64,000 nt of DNA from Rhytidiadelphus loreus (GCA_947034895.1 OX344763.1:67971093-68035092), one strand, 5' to 3'; counted from the stretch's first letter, positions 1 through 11,837 are shown. Notes: a model not told the origin generated them from the letters alone. Numbers and translations: made by a program.

Positions 1-564
1 AGGGTCTTCACCAAGGTTGTCTTCCTCTCCCGAAGATGAATCAGATGACGTCCAATGAAACTGCTCATCGAGCACTCCTTCCTTCAAGTTTTTCTTCTGG
101 CCTAGCCCTTCACGTGGATTGGCAGATAGAGCCGCCTTTGGAATGTCTTTTGTCGGTAGAAGGCGAGCATGCTTCACTCCCTTGATTGAACTCCAATCCA
201 CGCTTCGAAACAAAATGAGTTCCGCATACACCATTGCACATATGAATTACGGGACTTCGCTCCTGGGCACTGAATATGTGCCATACAAGTATCGATAAAT
301 TTCGATACAACGTTGCACAAATGCATCATTACGGCATGGATGCAAATTGGCCATATTGTTATGCCGATTCGTGTAGTGCCGATGATAGGGGAATAACTTG
401 TCGATGTGGCACCACCCCACGAAGGACTTACAAGTCTTGGCGGTCCAGTGGCCCGTAATTCGATCCCAACATCGGTAGGCCGCACACACTGGGTCCAAAA
501 GGATGCGTCGTTGCCTAGGGTGCATGGCTCCTTTTGCCTTGGTCTTCTTCTTGTGGTCCGCCAT
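1..564 (-). pseudogene. WCHI-domain family protein, copy 1 (5' part, runs off left edge, one in-frame stop)
   Basis: The minus-strand frame starts at the ATG at 564-562 and stays open to the window edge apart from one TAA at 249-247. The first 105 codons carry a basic start (KKKTKAKG) and the family core GWCHIDKLFP, then RH, then NMANL and FVQRCIEIYR. After the TAA the same frame continues with YAELILFRSVDWSSIK and a Ser/Glu/Asp-rich stretch (WTSSDSSSGEED). Both parts match the products at 10347-11837 and 13509-16009 (for example VDWTT[IL]KE and QWSSTSSSDE), so the TAA interrupts an originally longer protein. Function unknown; I recognise no named domain. The ATG lies directly downstream of a short repeated TAAACTGCAAAGTATTATCTAGC leader (about 605-675) and the shared leader block at 741-795. 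Confidence 0.6.
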
Positions 565-740
565 AGGAGATGCTCTCGAGTCTCGAGATTTGGGGCAAGG
601 AATCTAAACTTAACCGTAAACCGCAAAGTATTATCTAGCTAAACTTAACCCTAAACTGCAAAGTATTATCTAGCAATTAGTGAGTGATGGAGTAAAATCA
701 AGAACATGAGCCACATGTAAGTGAAACTCAAAACCCAAGC

Positions 741-795
741 TCTCGGGCACGCAATCAGCCACTGTAAAGTAGGTGAAAGGCAGTACGCAGCAAGA
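741..795 (-). promoter_or_regulatory. Shared 5' leader block, copy 1
   Basis: Read on the minus strand this stretch has GCGTACTGCCTTTCACCT, then GTGGCTGATTGCGTGC. Nearly the same two blocks occur in the same order upstream of the kinase-like gene (6191-6240) and the WCHI gene at 10347 (10073-10130). It lies between the G+C-rich array and the gene start at 564. Promoter or 5' UTR role is inferred from position and conservation only. Confidence 0.55.
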
Positions 796-839
796 AGGGA
801 AAGTAGTGAAGTCGGGTGGGGAGACAGCTAATTAACCCG

Positions 840-1220
840 CAATCGCTCTGGGGTGAGTGCGGGAAGGGGCGCGTACAGGTCTGAGAGCGACCACGGGTAG
901 GGCGACTGTGGGTCTAAGGGGCCGACTGCGAAGGCGACTGCGGGTAGGGCGACTACGGGTCTGGGGCTACTAGGGATGGGCGACCGCGGGTCGAAGGCTA
1001 TAGAAGTACTGGGGTCCTGGGCGACTGCGGGTCTGGGGCTACTGGGGATGGGCGACCGCGGGTCGAAGGCTATAGAAGTACTGGGGTCCTAGGCAACTGC
1101 GGGTAGGGCGACAACGGGTCTGGGGCTAGTGGAGATGGGCGACCGCGTGTGGGGCACCACAAAGTAATTTTTGGACCCCTACAGTGGGGCGACCGCGGGT
1201 GGTCGACTGTGGGTACAGGG
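840..1220. repeat. G+C-rich array of GGGCGACTGCGGGT-type units
   Basis: About a dozen copies of GGGCGACTGCGGGT and variants (GGGCGACCGCGGGT, GGCGACTACGGGT) are spaced irregularly. Part of the array is a higher-order duplication: the GGGGATGGGCGACCGCGGGT to AAGTACTGGGGTCCT stretch occurs at about 973-1018 and again at about 1045-1090. Relative to the gene starting at 564 on the minus strand, the units read ACCCGCAGTCGCCC. Confidence 0.85.
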
Positions 1221-1225
1221 CGGGA

Positions 1226-3900
1226 TTTTGAATTTCTGAACCTCTAAGACTTTCACTTTGAAGTTCTCTTACACAAAATTGTGGACATAAATTTTAGTTA
1301 CCAATGCACTTCATAAAAATGTATTGCACCTTTTCATCTTTTATTTAAAAATTTGGGTTATGCATCTTTAGCCATTTTATTAATTATTGTTGCAACTTAT
1401 TAGATTTGACATGCAAAAAGAGGATTCCCACCCTAACATCACTTCTGCAATTTCAATAAGAAAATAATCAAACATAAGAAATTTACCATCCATGATTCAC
1501 ATGGTTGCGTTTTATTTTCCAATGCAATCTCTATTATGTTTAGTTTGAATTTGTATGGTGAATCCATTGTAAAACAAGATCCAACTATGAAGAATGTGGG
1601 ATTCTTGATCAATGTAGACCACTTTCGGAGAGCTCCAAAAGAAGGGGTTTGGGAATTCAGGGATAAATACCTTTTATTCATTTATGGTCAAGTGTGATTG
1701 ACACATTATAAATTGAGTGAGAGAACAAAACTCAATATAATCAGTTATACAATGCACAGGATAGGTGTAGTAAAATGGTTGTTCAAATATCCCACAAGGA
1801 TTGGGTGTGACAGCATGAGCTCCCATATAACTTTCATCATGTGCTTCATCAAGCACCGTGAAGGTGTAGCTGGGAACTAATTGTCACAATTAATTGTCAT
1901 AGCTATTTCCCAGTTGTTTTCATGGTTTTGTTCAAATTTTATTTATCTGTACATTCATAGGTATCCAAACAATAAAACTTGTTTCATATTAATTAAAAGT
2001 GTAGCCATCATATTTACAAACAAAGGGATTAAATCAAGGGCATACATTTGTACATTTTCAATATTTGGGGATTTCAAACTTGTGAACCAAGAATAACAAG
2101 CCACAACATTTATGGGTATATATTTTATTGGGGGGATCACATTTATGGGTATATATTTTTTGGGAGGGGTCACATATGTAAACCATTAAAATATTGGGCA
2201 CTAACCAATTAAACATTCATATACCATGGACTGTTTAGCAAAATATGATCATCCATCTGAGATAAACAATCCATGCATTGTTTAGCAAAATCATAGTATA
2301 GAAATGTAAAATGAAGTTCTTTGTCAAGCACATTGCTATTTCACATGTCTAGCATGACTTTAGTACTATTAGCTTTATAAATAACTTATTTCTTTTTATG
2401 ATCCCAACTCAAAAATCAAAATAGGGTCTTATACCATGGTACAAGGTTGCCGTTTGATGCACCACAACAATGTCTCTAGTCACGAACGATTTGCCCGTGG
2501 CAAAAGGTTGTCCAAGTTTGCGCGAGCTTGGTTTAACCTATTATTGGTCTGCTCAAAGATATCCGTGGTGTTGATTTGAACACTCAGAGATTGTGTAAAT
2601 GCGCATTCCGTCCCGTGCTCATCATCCTAAGGTGGAATTGTCATTAGTACATATGATATTTACAGAATGGGGTACAAACAATATTAACCTAGCAAGTATA
2701 TTAACTCGTGTTGTGGTATTGCACTAACCTTAATGAGTTGTAACAACAAGCATCCATTCTCAGACTCGGAAAGTTTCTCGACATCCTCAAATTCTTCTAA
2801 TAAAGCCCTGCATCTCCCGACCCCCCATATCAATGAATATTAAAACATAACAACTACATATGGGTATTTTTAGCATATAATCTTATAATACAAGTTCTAT
2901 ACTAGAACAACCGAACCTAAGGTTTGTGCAATCTTTTCCTTGCCGAACCCACACATATTCTTCCATCATGGCCCACCCCTCCCTAATGGCATCATCAAAT
3001 TTGGCTCCCCAAACAATATCGCGTGTGTTTTGTATCAAACACATCACTCATCCTGCAGCAAATAAGCACTAATAGTGAGATGAAATGTCCACCACCAACT
3101 ATCCAAATAGAATTGTTCATTAATACATGCTCATTTCATTATTCAAGGATTCAAATCACCTATACAAAATGAAGGGCAATATTTTACTCACCCATTTTGC
3201 TGGCTTGGAAATGGCCTTTGGACTCATTGCACTGGCCATAATGAGCAAAGCAATACAATTTGTAGCCTTTCCAAAAGTCCTTAATCCTATTTCAAAGATC
3301 ACAAATCAATTCCAATAGAATAGTCATTGTCATGGTGATTCTCCCACCTATTAAAAAGACATTGTTTACAATACAAGTGGATGACAATAAGGAAGTCAAA
3401 GGCAAACTAAACAAATTTTTACTGGAAATATTCATGGTCAAGAATAATTATGACTTCCTTTGAGCACTTGCTAAATTGAACACCTGCCATTAAGCCTGTA
3501 AGGAGCCAAATAACTAATCATTAGCAATGCAAGAAGATTAAATTTGAATAGGCTACATAACAATTGAGGCCCCCCTACGTTACTATAACACCCAAAAATG
3601 AAAGAGAATCAATGAAGAACCAAATGAATCATTTTCATTTGAATTGCTAATTGTTTTAAATGTGAATTTAGTGTACCCTTTTTTGGTGACTTCACACCCA
3701 TTTGTGTGTGCATCCTTATTATTCAACAACTTTGCCACAATGAATGCAATTGCCGTTTCAAGGCCCTCTACATCAAATGGCTTTGATATTCTCACTATCC
3801 TAAACTAATGGAAAAGATTTTGGGTTCATTGAAGTATACAAGAAGTGTCTGCTGTATTGTTGGTTGTTTGTTGGAAACCAAAAAAAACACGAGACCTCCA
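1226..3900. other. AT-rich stretch without a supportable gene
   Basis: Short ORFs here (for example 1439-1681 -, 3583-3795 -) have no recognisable domains and look like chance frames. A roughly 35-bp motif containing ATTTATGGGTATATATTTT occurs twice in tandem at about 2107-2172. CAATCCATGCATTGTTTAGCAAAAT-like sequence at about 2267-2292 partly repeats 2227-2250. Confidence 0.5.
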
Positions 3901-3905
3901 CAACA

Positions 3906-3965
3906 TTGGGCCCACATTGGGCCCACATTCAGCCACTACAAGGCAGGTGAACTACAAGGCGCAGT
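3906..3965 (-). promoter_or_regulatory. Shared 5' leader block, orphan remnant
   Basis: The minus strand reads GTTCACCTGCCTTGTAGTGG then CTGAATGTGGGC, a recognisable relative of the leader in front of the WCHI and kinase-like genes. It abuts the G+C-rich array at 4010-5030 on its upstream side, as in the intact cases. No matching gene body is evident downstream on the minus strand, so this may be all that is left of another family member. Confidence 0.35.
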
Positions 3966-4004
3966 TATGAAAATTATGGACCACAGGCTGGAACAACCCA
4001 TGAA

Positions 4005-5035
4005 ATACCCGCGGTCGCCAGAGGCGCATGCGCTAACCCTAACACGGATACTAGGGCGACTACGCATGGGGCGACTGCGCGTGGGGCGACCGCGGGTCCG
4101 GTCTAAGGATCCCTCACGTCTTTCAAGGGCGACCTCGGGTCCCCGAGGGGGAAACACATTTCAAAATCCCCCCTCCATCAGGGCGACTACGCATAGGGGG
4201 CGACTGCGGGTCAAGGAGAAAATGCAAACTCCTTGACCCGCAGTCGCCCCCTATGCGTAGTCGCCCATATGGAAGAGGAGGGAGACACCAAATAATTTTC
4301 CGCCCTCAATCAGGGCGACTGCGCGTAGGGGGTGACTGCGGGTCAAGGTGGGAGACACCAAAAATTTCGAAAATGCAATCTCCTCCCTTCCATCAGGGCG
4401 ACTACGCGTAGGGGGCGACTGCGCGTAGGGGGCGACTGCGGGTCAAGGTGGGAGACACCAAAAATTTCGAAAATGCAATCTCCCCCCTTCCATCAAGGCG
4501 ACTGCGCGTAGGGGGCGACTACGGGTCAAGGTAGGAGACACCAAAAATTTCGAAAATGCAATCTCCCCCCTTCCATCAAGGTGACTACGCGTAGGGGGCG
4601 ACTGCGGGTCAAGGTGGGAGACACCAAAAATTTCGAAAATGAAATCTCCCCCCTTCCATCAAGGCGACTGCGCGTAGGGGGCGACTGCGGGTCAAGGTAG
4701 GAGACACCAAAAATTTCGAAAATGCAATCTCCCCCCTTCCATCAAGGCGACTGCGCGTAGGGGGCGACTGCGGGTCAAGGTGGGAGACACCAAAAATTTC
4801 GAAAATGAAATCTTCCCCCTTCCATCAAGGCGACTGCGCGTAGGAGGCGACTGCGGGTGAAGGTGGGAGACACCAAAAATTTCGAAAATGCAATCTCCCC
4901 CCTTCCATCAAGGCGACTGCGTGCAGGGGGCGACTGCGGGTCAAGGTGGGAGACACCAAAAATTTCGAAAATGCAATCTCCCCCCTTCCATCAAGGCGAC
5001 TGCGCGTAGGAGGCGACTGCGGGTATGGGCATGTT
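4005..5035. repeat. G+C-rich array with an 84-bp higher-order tandem repeat
   Basis: From about 4300 to 5030 a composite unit repeats about eight times with a period near 84 bp. It consists of two GGGCGACTGCGCGT/GGGCGACTGCGGGT motifs, then GGTGGGAGACACC, AAAAATTTCGAAAATG and CAATCTCCCCCCTTCCATCA. TTTCGAAA within it is palindromic. The first repeats are slightly expanded by an extra 14-bp unit. At about 4190-4265 the array turns on itself, GGGGGCGACTGCGGGTCAAG facing CTTGACCCGCAGTCGCCCCC around AGAAAATGCAAA, a strong inverted repeat. Confidence 0.9.
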
Positions 5036-5355
5036 TCACAAGATTAATTTTTTTTTGGGACCCCTCTCCCTTATTGTTTCTAATTCCCTTTAATCATATG
5101 TTACTTCCTCCATTTTGTTTACAAATTCAACAAGACAAACAAATCCTAGGTTTTGCATTAGCTCTCCAACACTCCTTTGGCAAGAAGTTCCAAATGAAAG
5201 TTTTATGTACATTCTAATAGTGGGGAGGTGTAATTAGATTTATTTGGGCATGTTTCACGAGATGGGTTTTTTTTTGGGACCTCTCCCTTATTGTTTCTAA
5301 TTTCCTTTAATCATATGTTACTTCCTCCATTTTGTTTACAAATTCAACAAGACAA
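5030..5355. repeat. Direct duplication of about 110 bp, plus CTAGGG/TTTAGGG run
   Basis: A block beginning GGGCATGTTTCAC and including CCCTTATTGTTTCTAATT, TTTAATCATATGTTACTTCC and ACAAATTCAACAAGACAAA occurs at about 5026-5136 and again at about 5247-5356 with few differences. Just beyond, at 5471-5499, are four or five tandem CTAGGGT/TTTAGGG telomere-like units. No gene is evident between 5036 and 5660. Confidence 0.75.
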
Positions 5356-5659
5356 AAAAGACATGATTCTGTTTTAGGTCTAAGACACTACATCTCGTGT
5401 AGGATGTGTAAGTATTTTATGTAGGTTTAAGGATTTGATTCTAGATAAAAGTTTTATTATTGTTTTCCAAGGTCTAGGGTCTAGGGTTTAGGGTTTGGGA
5501 ACCCCTTCACATTGTGAGAATAATTCTTCCATTGCCTTGCCATGTCTTTGATATGAACTGACGCCTAACATTTATTACCAATTTAGTATGTGAGATAAGG
5601 AAAAATCAATTAGAATATGCTGCAGATGCTAATTAGTGTTGGGTCAGAATGGTTGTTGG

Positions 5660-6160
5660 TTTAGGGCGACCTCGGGTCAGGGGCGACCGCGGGTCATCGA
5701 CGAAGCAAAAAACACATTTGAATCAGGGCGACTGCGCGTAGGGGACGACTGCGGGTCAAGGAGGGAGACTAATTTTTTGGAAAATGCAAACTCAATCTCC
5801 AGTAGGGCGACTGCGTGTAGGGGGCGACTGCGGGTCAAGGAGGGAGACTAATTTTTTGGAAAATGCAAACTCAATCTCCAATGGGGCGACTGCGGGTCAA
5901 AGAGACTTCTTTGTGGGCGACCGCGTGTGCAAGTTTCGGGATGGTTTAGTTGGTACCCGCGGTTGCCTACGATTCGCAGTCACCCTTGATGCGCAGTCGC
6001 CCATTCCCGCTGTCTTCAGACCCGCAGTCGCCCCTCCTCAGACCCGCAGTCGTTCCACTTCAGACTCGCAGTCGCCCCTCTTCTGACCCGCAGTCGCCCC
6101 CTTCCGACCCGCAATCACCCAAATGCACGCGCCCTGAGGCGACTTCGGGTACTTAAGCGT
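5660..6160. repeat. G+C-rich array with orientation switch before the kinase-like gene
   Basis: From 5662 to about 5930 the units read GGGCGACTGCGGGTC on the plus strand, and a roughly 72-bp composite including GGAGGGAGACTAATTTTTTGG is repeated. From about 5960 to 6120 they switch to GACCCGCAGTCGCCCC. The switch makes a large imperfect inverted repeat. The last unit before the gene, GGCGACTTCGGGTAC at about 6140, corresponds to GGCGACCTCGGGTAC at about 10018 before the next family gene. Confidence 0.85.
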
Positions 6161-6190
6161 TAGCCCCACTTCCGATTCTCACCTTACTTT

Positions 6191-6285
6191 AGCCTTGCGC
6201 ACTGTCTTTCACCTACCTTCAGGTGGCTGGATGCGTGCCTGTGGGCTAGGGTCTCAATTGGGGGGGGGAATTTTTGCCCTTTCAA
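6191..6285 (+). promoter_or_regulatory. Shared 5' leader block, copy 2 (kinase-like gene)
   Basis: The block contains TTGCGCACTGTCTTTCACCT and GTGGCTGGATGCGTGC, then GGGCTAGGGTCTCAATTG, a run of nine G and TTTTTGCCCTTT. The corresponding stretch at 10073-10185 has the same elements in the same order, including the poly-G. Both lie some 50-160 bp before the ATG. I infer that it is promoter or leader sequence; I see no clear TATA box. Confidence 0.6.
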
Positions 6286-6330
6286 TCTACGAATTTTGAA
6301 CTACGGTTTTGAATTGTTTTTAAGTACAAC

Positions 6331-7923
6331 ATGGCTTTTCCACATGAAGGCAACACTACAAGGAGAAAGTCTTTATGGGATCTGGACCTTGATGATCCAA
6401 TTTTTTTCGAGGTTCCGATAGCTGTAAATGGAAACGAAGAAGGAGGGAGTCAAGAGCGACGGAAGGGCAAGAAGTAGAAGTCAACACATGACAAGGACTC
6501 CAACTATCCTCCCCCGAGTTATATCCGATATGCATATGAAGCGTGTCTCCAGTGGTACGCAGGGAAAAGTGTACAATTCTTGGAGGCAAGCTATTTGAGG
6601 TGTCCTACAACTGGTAGTGTGGCCTTGCCAAACGATTTACAGGCACGGATTTTAACCAAGCTAAAGGGATCCGATGATTTCGCAGACATTGACTTGACAT
6701 ATTCTTCGAGACTATTTGAATGGCTTGATAACACATTGAAAGCGGTGATGTTCAATACCAAGAAATTGATGGAGGAACATCGACCGTTACTTCCAATAGT
6801 AGAGGAATCAGAAGACATCAAGGCATTCCGCCAAAAAATGGAGTGGTGGTCCAGCGCAGTGAAGAAATTGGCAAGAGGCTCGGCAAGGGGTTTTAAGTGG
6901 AAAAATGCAGCGGTGCAGGCAGCATTTGCACGAGATGGTGGATTGTGTATCACGTGGATCCCCGATACGGCGAAAGTGGTGCCCCTTAGTGCTTTTGAAC
7001 GTGAAGGGGGGTATGCAAAAGTGCGTAAGGTACGCATTGAAGGAATGGATACAATTCCAAGCTACATCGCTTTTGCTGGGAAAGTATCCAAGGCAATAAA
7101 CCCGCACGAGGGGAGAGCGCAACGATCCATGGAGGCCCTTGCATGCCCCTTGAACCATCCTGGCATCATTAAGTTTTTTGCCATTCATTCTCGCACAAAT
7201 GAAGCTTACACTTTGTGGTGGAATGGGGGCCATTTGAATGAGTTGAGGCATTTAGATCGTTCTGTATCACCAACCATTGACTGGCATGAAATGCAAAAAG
7301 CCACAAGACTTCCTGAAGAGAAACAAAAAGAACTTGGTCTCTTCCGAAGGCACAAGGCAAAGTTGGCATGGGCTTTAGTATATGTGACAAATCTCATGCA
7401 CAAGTGCCGCGTGCTACACAATGACTTGTCTCCCATGAACATCATGTTGCATTTTCCTGATTATTCAAACGACATAATCAACATTGGAATTTGTGATTTT
7501 GGAATATCAAGTCGTTTTGACGAAAACGCGCCTTCACATTTTGGAAAGCCATCTGAGGCCGAGAGGGATCAATACCGAGAAGGTCGTTGGTGGGTTGCCC
7601 CGGAGTTGTTTTATGCATATGGACCTCCAAATTCCGATACAAGCATACCGATCATGCAACAACAGTATAAATATACGCAACAGTCAAACTCGTATTCTAT
7701 TGGGAAGTTGACCAAATGGATGAGAATTGGTGATATGGACGATTGGAACAAGGATTTGTTCAAGAACCGCGAGGGATCAATGTACTTTGGAATGAAGTTG
7801 CGTAAACTCGTGAACACTAACCCAAAGAAGAGACCAACGTGTATAGAGATCACAAATTCCCTTATGTCTCCACCATGGTCCATGATGCCCCCCGAATTGG
7901 TGTTCCGAGACTCACCTTTGTAA
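6331..7923 (+). pseudogene. Protein-kinase-like gene with one in-frame TAG
   Basis: From the ATG at 6331 the frame runs 530 codons to TAA at 7921-7923, broken only by TAG at 6475-6477 (codon 49). The kinase fold is clear: a Gly-containing loop (REGGYAKVRKV, residues about 224-234), a beta-3 lysine in YIAFAGK (about K251), an alpha-C Glu before CPLNHPGIIKFF, the catalytic loop VLHNDLSPMNIML (Asp about 365; HND where most kinases have HRD), CDFG (about 388-391) and VAPE (about 422-425), with a late Arg in KKRPT. Catalytic Lys, Asp and DFG are present, so it could be active if translated from a later start. The roughly 220-residue N-terminus is not recognised. The ORF is intronless, unlike the spliced genes to the right, and shares its leader and G+C array with the WCHI genes. 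The stop may make it a young pseudogene. Confidence 0.75.
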
Positions 7924-9670
7924 TAGGATAGTCTAGAGCAAGAGTTTAGTGGTGCAAGCAATGAGCTTGGTGGCCAATTATGTGTTGCTTACTTTGTAAT
8001 ATTTTCCTCTAATATATGAAGGAATTTTATGCTACGTGCCTTGTCTTTAGAAAAACAATTACTCAATGGGCTATTTGTCAAATTGTATATATTGAATATG
8101 GCCTTTTACACATTGTTATGCAAAGTGTAACAACTTTTGAATTCAAATGTTTTTGGTCCTTTTTGATTCCGTAGTATATAATGGACGCAAGGAAAATAAG
8201 AAAATGAAAATAAATTAGTTGGTAATTGATGTTGAAGACTTGTATTATTTCTTGAATAAAATGTGCTAGTATGCACTTGAAAGGAGTTTTACTTTCATGG
8301 TCATTGAATTCAAATAGTTGTTTTTTCAATCCCTAAAAAAATGTAAGTCATACATCATTTACATTCTCTTATTATTTTTTCTATTTCCAAAAATAAAAGC
8401 AAGTTGGGTTTTTTTTCCTATTTATTCTAATTCAAATATAGGAAACATAAATTTTAGACTTTTTTAGACTTTTCCTTTTTATTTGTACTTTACCTATTTC
8501 AAAATAGATGAGAGATGTTTTTATTTATTTATTTAACCTTTTTCGCTCTCTTCCTATTTATTTTATTTGGAAAAAGTCTTCATTGACTTCTTGCGACCCT
8601 TTTTTTTTTTTTGACAATGAAACAAGAGTGGATATTGCAAAAAAGATATGTAGCCATAATCTTTGTCATTTATTAAACACGCAATTCGAGAAAACTTGGA
8701 TGAATTCAATAATAAATGTAAATCTGGTTTTACCATATATATTATTCCTAGTAGCATAATGTTTTCCTACCATATTCTTTTTTTTGGTATATGTCATCCA
8801 AATTGATAAAAACACACATTCTTTCATAGATGGTTGGAGTATGATATAAGTCCAACAATGACTTTCATTTATAGATTTGTGTCCGTATAAGAAATTTAGT
8901 TATTAGGCATGTAATTTACCAAAATTAGTGTGTGTAACATAGTATGTAATTTGAGTCTACATCCAAAAATACATAATGAACATCTCATGTCAAAACAATT
9001 ACAAAGACATTATTGTTACAATTGCAATGGTTAATAATCATAACATTGGTTATTAACAATTGAATTAGTTATTAACAATAAAATTAGTCATTAACAATGA
9101 AATAAGTCATTTACAAAAAAATTAAGAATTAACAATGAAATTAATTAATAAGAAAAAAATTAGTTAACAACAACTTCTTCTAAAACAATTGCAAAGATTT
9201 AACTTTTGTTCACATAATCAATAAGGAATCCATTTGTACCACAACCGTCCTCAACCCTAATGGCTCCCCAAATATAGTATAAAGTATAAACTAGTATTCC
9301 ATAAATTTTGCAACACAAATGGGATTGAGCTCACAATCCTTTTTTTTCCCCTTAAGATTTGGTGCTCAAAAGCAACAAAAAATTTAGGCTAGCTATAAGC
9401 TGTAGGAATTTTTTAGGAAAATTTTGGATGAAATTGCTAGAAAAACTTCAACTTCTAGAAAAGTCTTCGATGAAATCGCCACAATGTAAATGAAAATAGA
9501 ATTTTAGATACTTAGTATCACATTTTCTATCCAGTACGTGGATGAATGTTGAAGCTTGGAGCCCCTCCGTAACATTTAGTATCGCTACTTTCCCAGCGCA
9601 AGGAAAAATGGAAAAAAAAATATCACAATCTATAAACATGTACTAAGAAAGAAAAGAAAAGTCCATGCAT
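7924..9670. other. AT-rich gene-free stretch
   Basis: No supported gene. AATATATG-type signals at about 8010-8050 could serve 3' processing of the kinase-like gene. At about 9020-9160 a simple tandem motif (TTAGTTATTAACAATGAAAT-like, roughly 20 bp) is reiterated with variation. Confidence 0.5.
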
Positions 9671-9675
9671 TAATA

Positions 9676-10065
9676 GATGGACCCGCGGTCGCCTGGGACC
9701 CAAGGTCGCCCAGGACCCGCGGTCGCCTTCGCAAAGTGGACCCGTGGTCGTCCTCGACCTGTGGTCGCCTAGGACCCGCAGTCGCCTTAGACCCAAAGTC
9801 GCCCTGGACCCGCGGTCGCCCATTCGCTCGGACTCCTTCGACCCGCAGTCGCGTTGGAGCACCTGTCCAGACCCGCAGTCGCCCCACTCTAGGACCCGCG
9901 GTCGCCCTGGAGCACTTGCGCTGACCCGCACTCGCCCCACTTCAGGACTCGCGGTCGCCCTGGAGCACTTGGGCTGACCTGCACTCGCCCCACTTCAGGA
10001 CCCGCACGCGCCCCAGGGGCGACCTCGGGTACATCAACGTTCTCCTCCACCCGCAGTCGCCATTA
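9676..10065. repeat. G+C-rich array upstream of WCHI gene copy 2
   Basis: About 18-20 units of GACCCGCGGTCGCC/GACCCGCAGTCGCC, with decayed forms (GACCTGTGGTCGCC, GACCCAAAGTCGCC), all read in the direction of the following gene. A roughly 54-bp composite beginning GGACCCGCGGTCGCCCTGGAGCACTTG is duplicated at about 9893-9945 and 9946-10000. CpG-to-TpG/CpA decay is visible between units. Confidence 0.85.
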
Positions 10066-10072
10066 AATTTTC

Positions 10073-10185
10073 CCTGGCATTCTGCGTACTGTCTTTCACC
10101 TGCTGACGTGGCTGAATGCGTGCACAGAAGCTAGGGGTTTCAGTTGTGGGGTGGGGGGGTTTGTCCCTTTGCACGGCTCATTTTA
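10073..10185 (+). promoter_or_regulatory. Shared 5' leader block, copy 3
   Basis: Contains GCGTACTGTCTTTCACCT, GTGGCTGAATGCGTGC, GCTAGGGGTTTCAGTTGTGG, a G run and TTTGTCCCTTTGCAC, collinear with the block before the kinase-like gene and with the minus-strand block at 741-795. Further down, AACCGCATAGTACTTAGTTGG at about 10302-10322 also resembles the AAACTGCAAAGTATTATCTAGC element preceding the gene at 564. Confidence 0.6.
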
Positions 10186-10346
10186 TTCACGCTTGGATGA
10201 CATAGGGTGTTTCACGAGAACATTGTATTTTTGTAAATGTTAAATGTGATAGGATTACGTTTAGCATTTTTTACACCTACGGTTTAGGCTTGCAACTCTA
10301 AACCGCATAGTACTTAGTTGGCTACTTCTGAGACGAAGTAATCGTT

Positions 10347-11837
10347 ATGGAGGGCGAGGACTCTCAACCGCCACACGGTATGTCAAGATACCGACTTCGG
10401 CTCACCAAAAAGGCGGTTCGTGACAAGGATCGTAAAAGGAGCGGCAAACCTCGCAAGAAGCGTGTACCCATCTTGTTGCATCCAAAGATGAAGGCTTTTT
10501 TGGGATGGGAAGCGGAACCAGAGCCTTGGACATATGAAACTGTAAACAAATATGTGGATTGGTGCCACATCAACAAGTTGTTCCCGTTTTGGCGACACCC
10601 TTTGCACGTGAAGTCTAATAAGGCAAATTTGGCTTACTGCAAGAGTGTTGTCTTCCAGCGAAGGTGTTTGGAGGTATGGCAGCAACTCTATTTGGAGTCC
10701 CAGCCTTATCGAAATGACAACTTCTCTTTCTATCTTGTGCAAATGGTGTACGTTGAAGTTCAATTGAAGAAAAAGGTAGATTGGACAACCTTGAAGGAGC
10801 TTCCTATCGGTGACCGCCCGGACTGACCGATAGTGCTGGATGAAGAAGGACTTCTTCAAGCAAATCAGAAGCTTTTAGAGGCAAAGCTTGGCAAGTTGGC
10901 TGTTGGTGATGACCAAGTTCAATGGTCTTCAACTTCTAGCTCAGATGAGCACACTCACGAATACGATGGATATTCTTTTGAGAGTGACGACGAAGACATT
11001 GGCAAAGAAAAACAAGAGGCGGCTGAGGACGTTCAAGTTGACAAGAAGGGAAAGAGGAAGCTTGAGGAGCCGCAATCATTGTCCAAGATTCAAAAACAAA
11101 GCTTAGATGTTCATGTACCAATCAATGTGGACCGTTCTGGTGCAGACATTGGGTCTAGCGGAAGCAGTGACAATGATTCGGAAGACAATTTGGAGATGTT
11201 GGGCACTAAGATCGAAAGTGCACGAGCAGCTTTGACTTCAACAGTAGCGGATCTTATGAATTTGAAAGAGAAGGTACAACATCTTCCAGTGAATCCAACT
11301 GTTGTGGATGGGTTGAAGAAGGAGTTAGAGGCGACTGAAAACGCCATTGCTGAAAATGAGAAGATTTACTCTAAGTTAAACAAAAGTAGAGTAAATTATT
11401 TCAAGAAGATCGAAGACGGGCGAGCACACATTTCCAATGATTTAGCGGTGCTTCAAAATAAACTTGATCTTTTGCAACGTGATAAATGGTCCCATCAAAG
11501 TGAAAGGAGAAGCTTGAATCTTCAAATACGTGAGCTAGAGATGGAATATTATGATGATGCCTTAAAAGAAGCCAAAAAAGAGGGCATCTTGGCTTTAGCT
11601 CCGGATTATGGTAGCAATACAGAAGAAAGAGCAACGCTTTTTTATTTGGTGAAGCTACTGGAGAAAAAACAAGAGTTGTTGCACGAGGGCATATTGGACT
11701 TGGAGCGCCACATCCTTTATTTTAAGGAATGGCGCAAGTGGGCCTATGAAGCCATAGGTGCCACCCGTGCGGAATTTCAAAGAATGGGACCGGAGCCCAA
11801 AGAAAGTGACTTTGTGAATAGTGAAAAAAGTGCTTAG
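10347..11837 (+). pseudogene. WCHI-domain plus coiled-coil protein, copy 2 (one in-frame TGA)
   Basis: The ATG at 10347 opens a frame of 497 codons ending with TAG at 11835-11837, broken by a single TGA at 10824-10826 (codon 160); the frame on both sides is the same. The N-terminal part has a basic segment (RDKDRKRSGKPRKKR), AEPEPW, then DWCHINKLFPFWRH, KANL, FQRRCLEVWQQLY and VDWTTLKE. The second part is acidic (SSDEHTHEYDG, SDDED), then long and charged with heptad-like Leu spacing from about residue 290 (coiled coil), ending in a Trp-rich FKEWRKWAYEA stretch. The part after the TGA aligns with sequence of copies 1 and 3, so the stop is secondary; CGA-to-TGA is the simplest route. No named domain recognised; the WCHI region is only loosely reminiscent of a DNA-binding helical domain. 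Intronless. Confidence 0.65.

Noticed and set aside
3808..4236. 142-codon plus-strand ORF through the G+C array
   Set aside because: Its second half is a translation of the repeat units (RLRMGRLRVGRPRV), with no protein-like character; chance frame.
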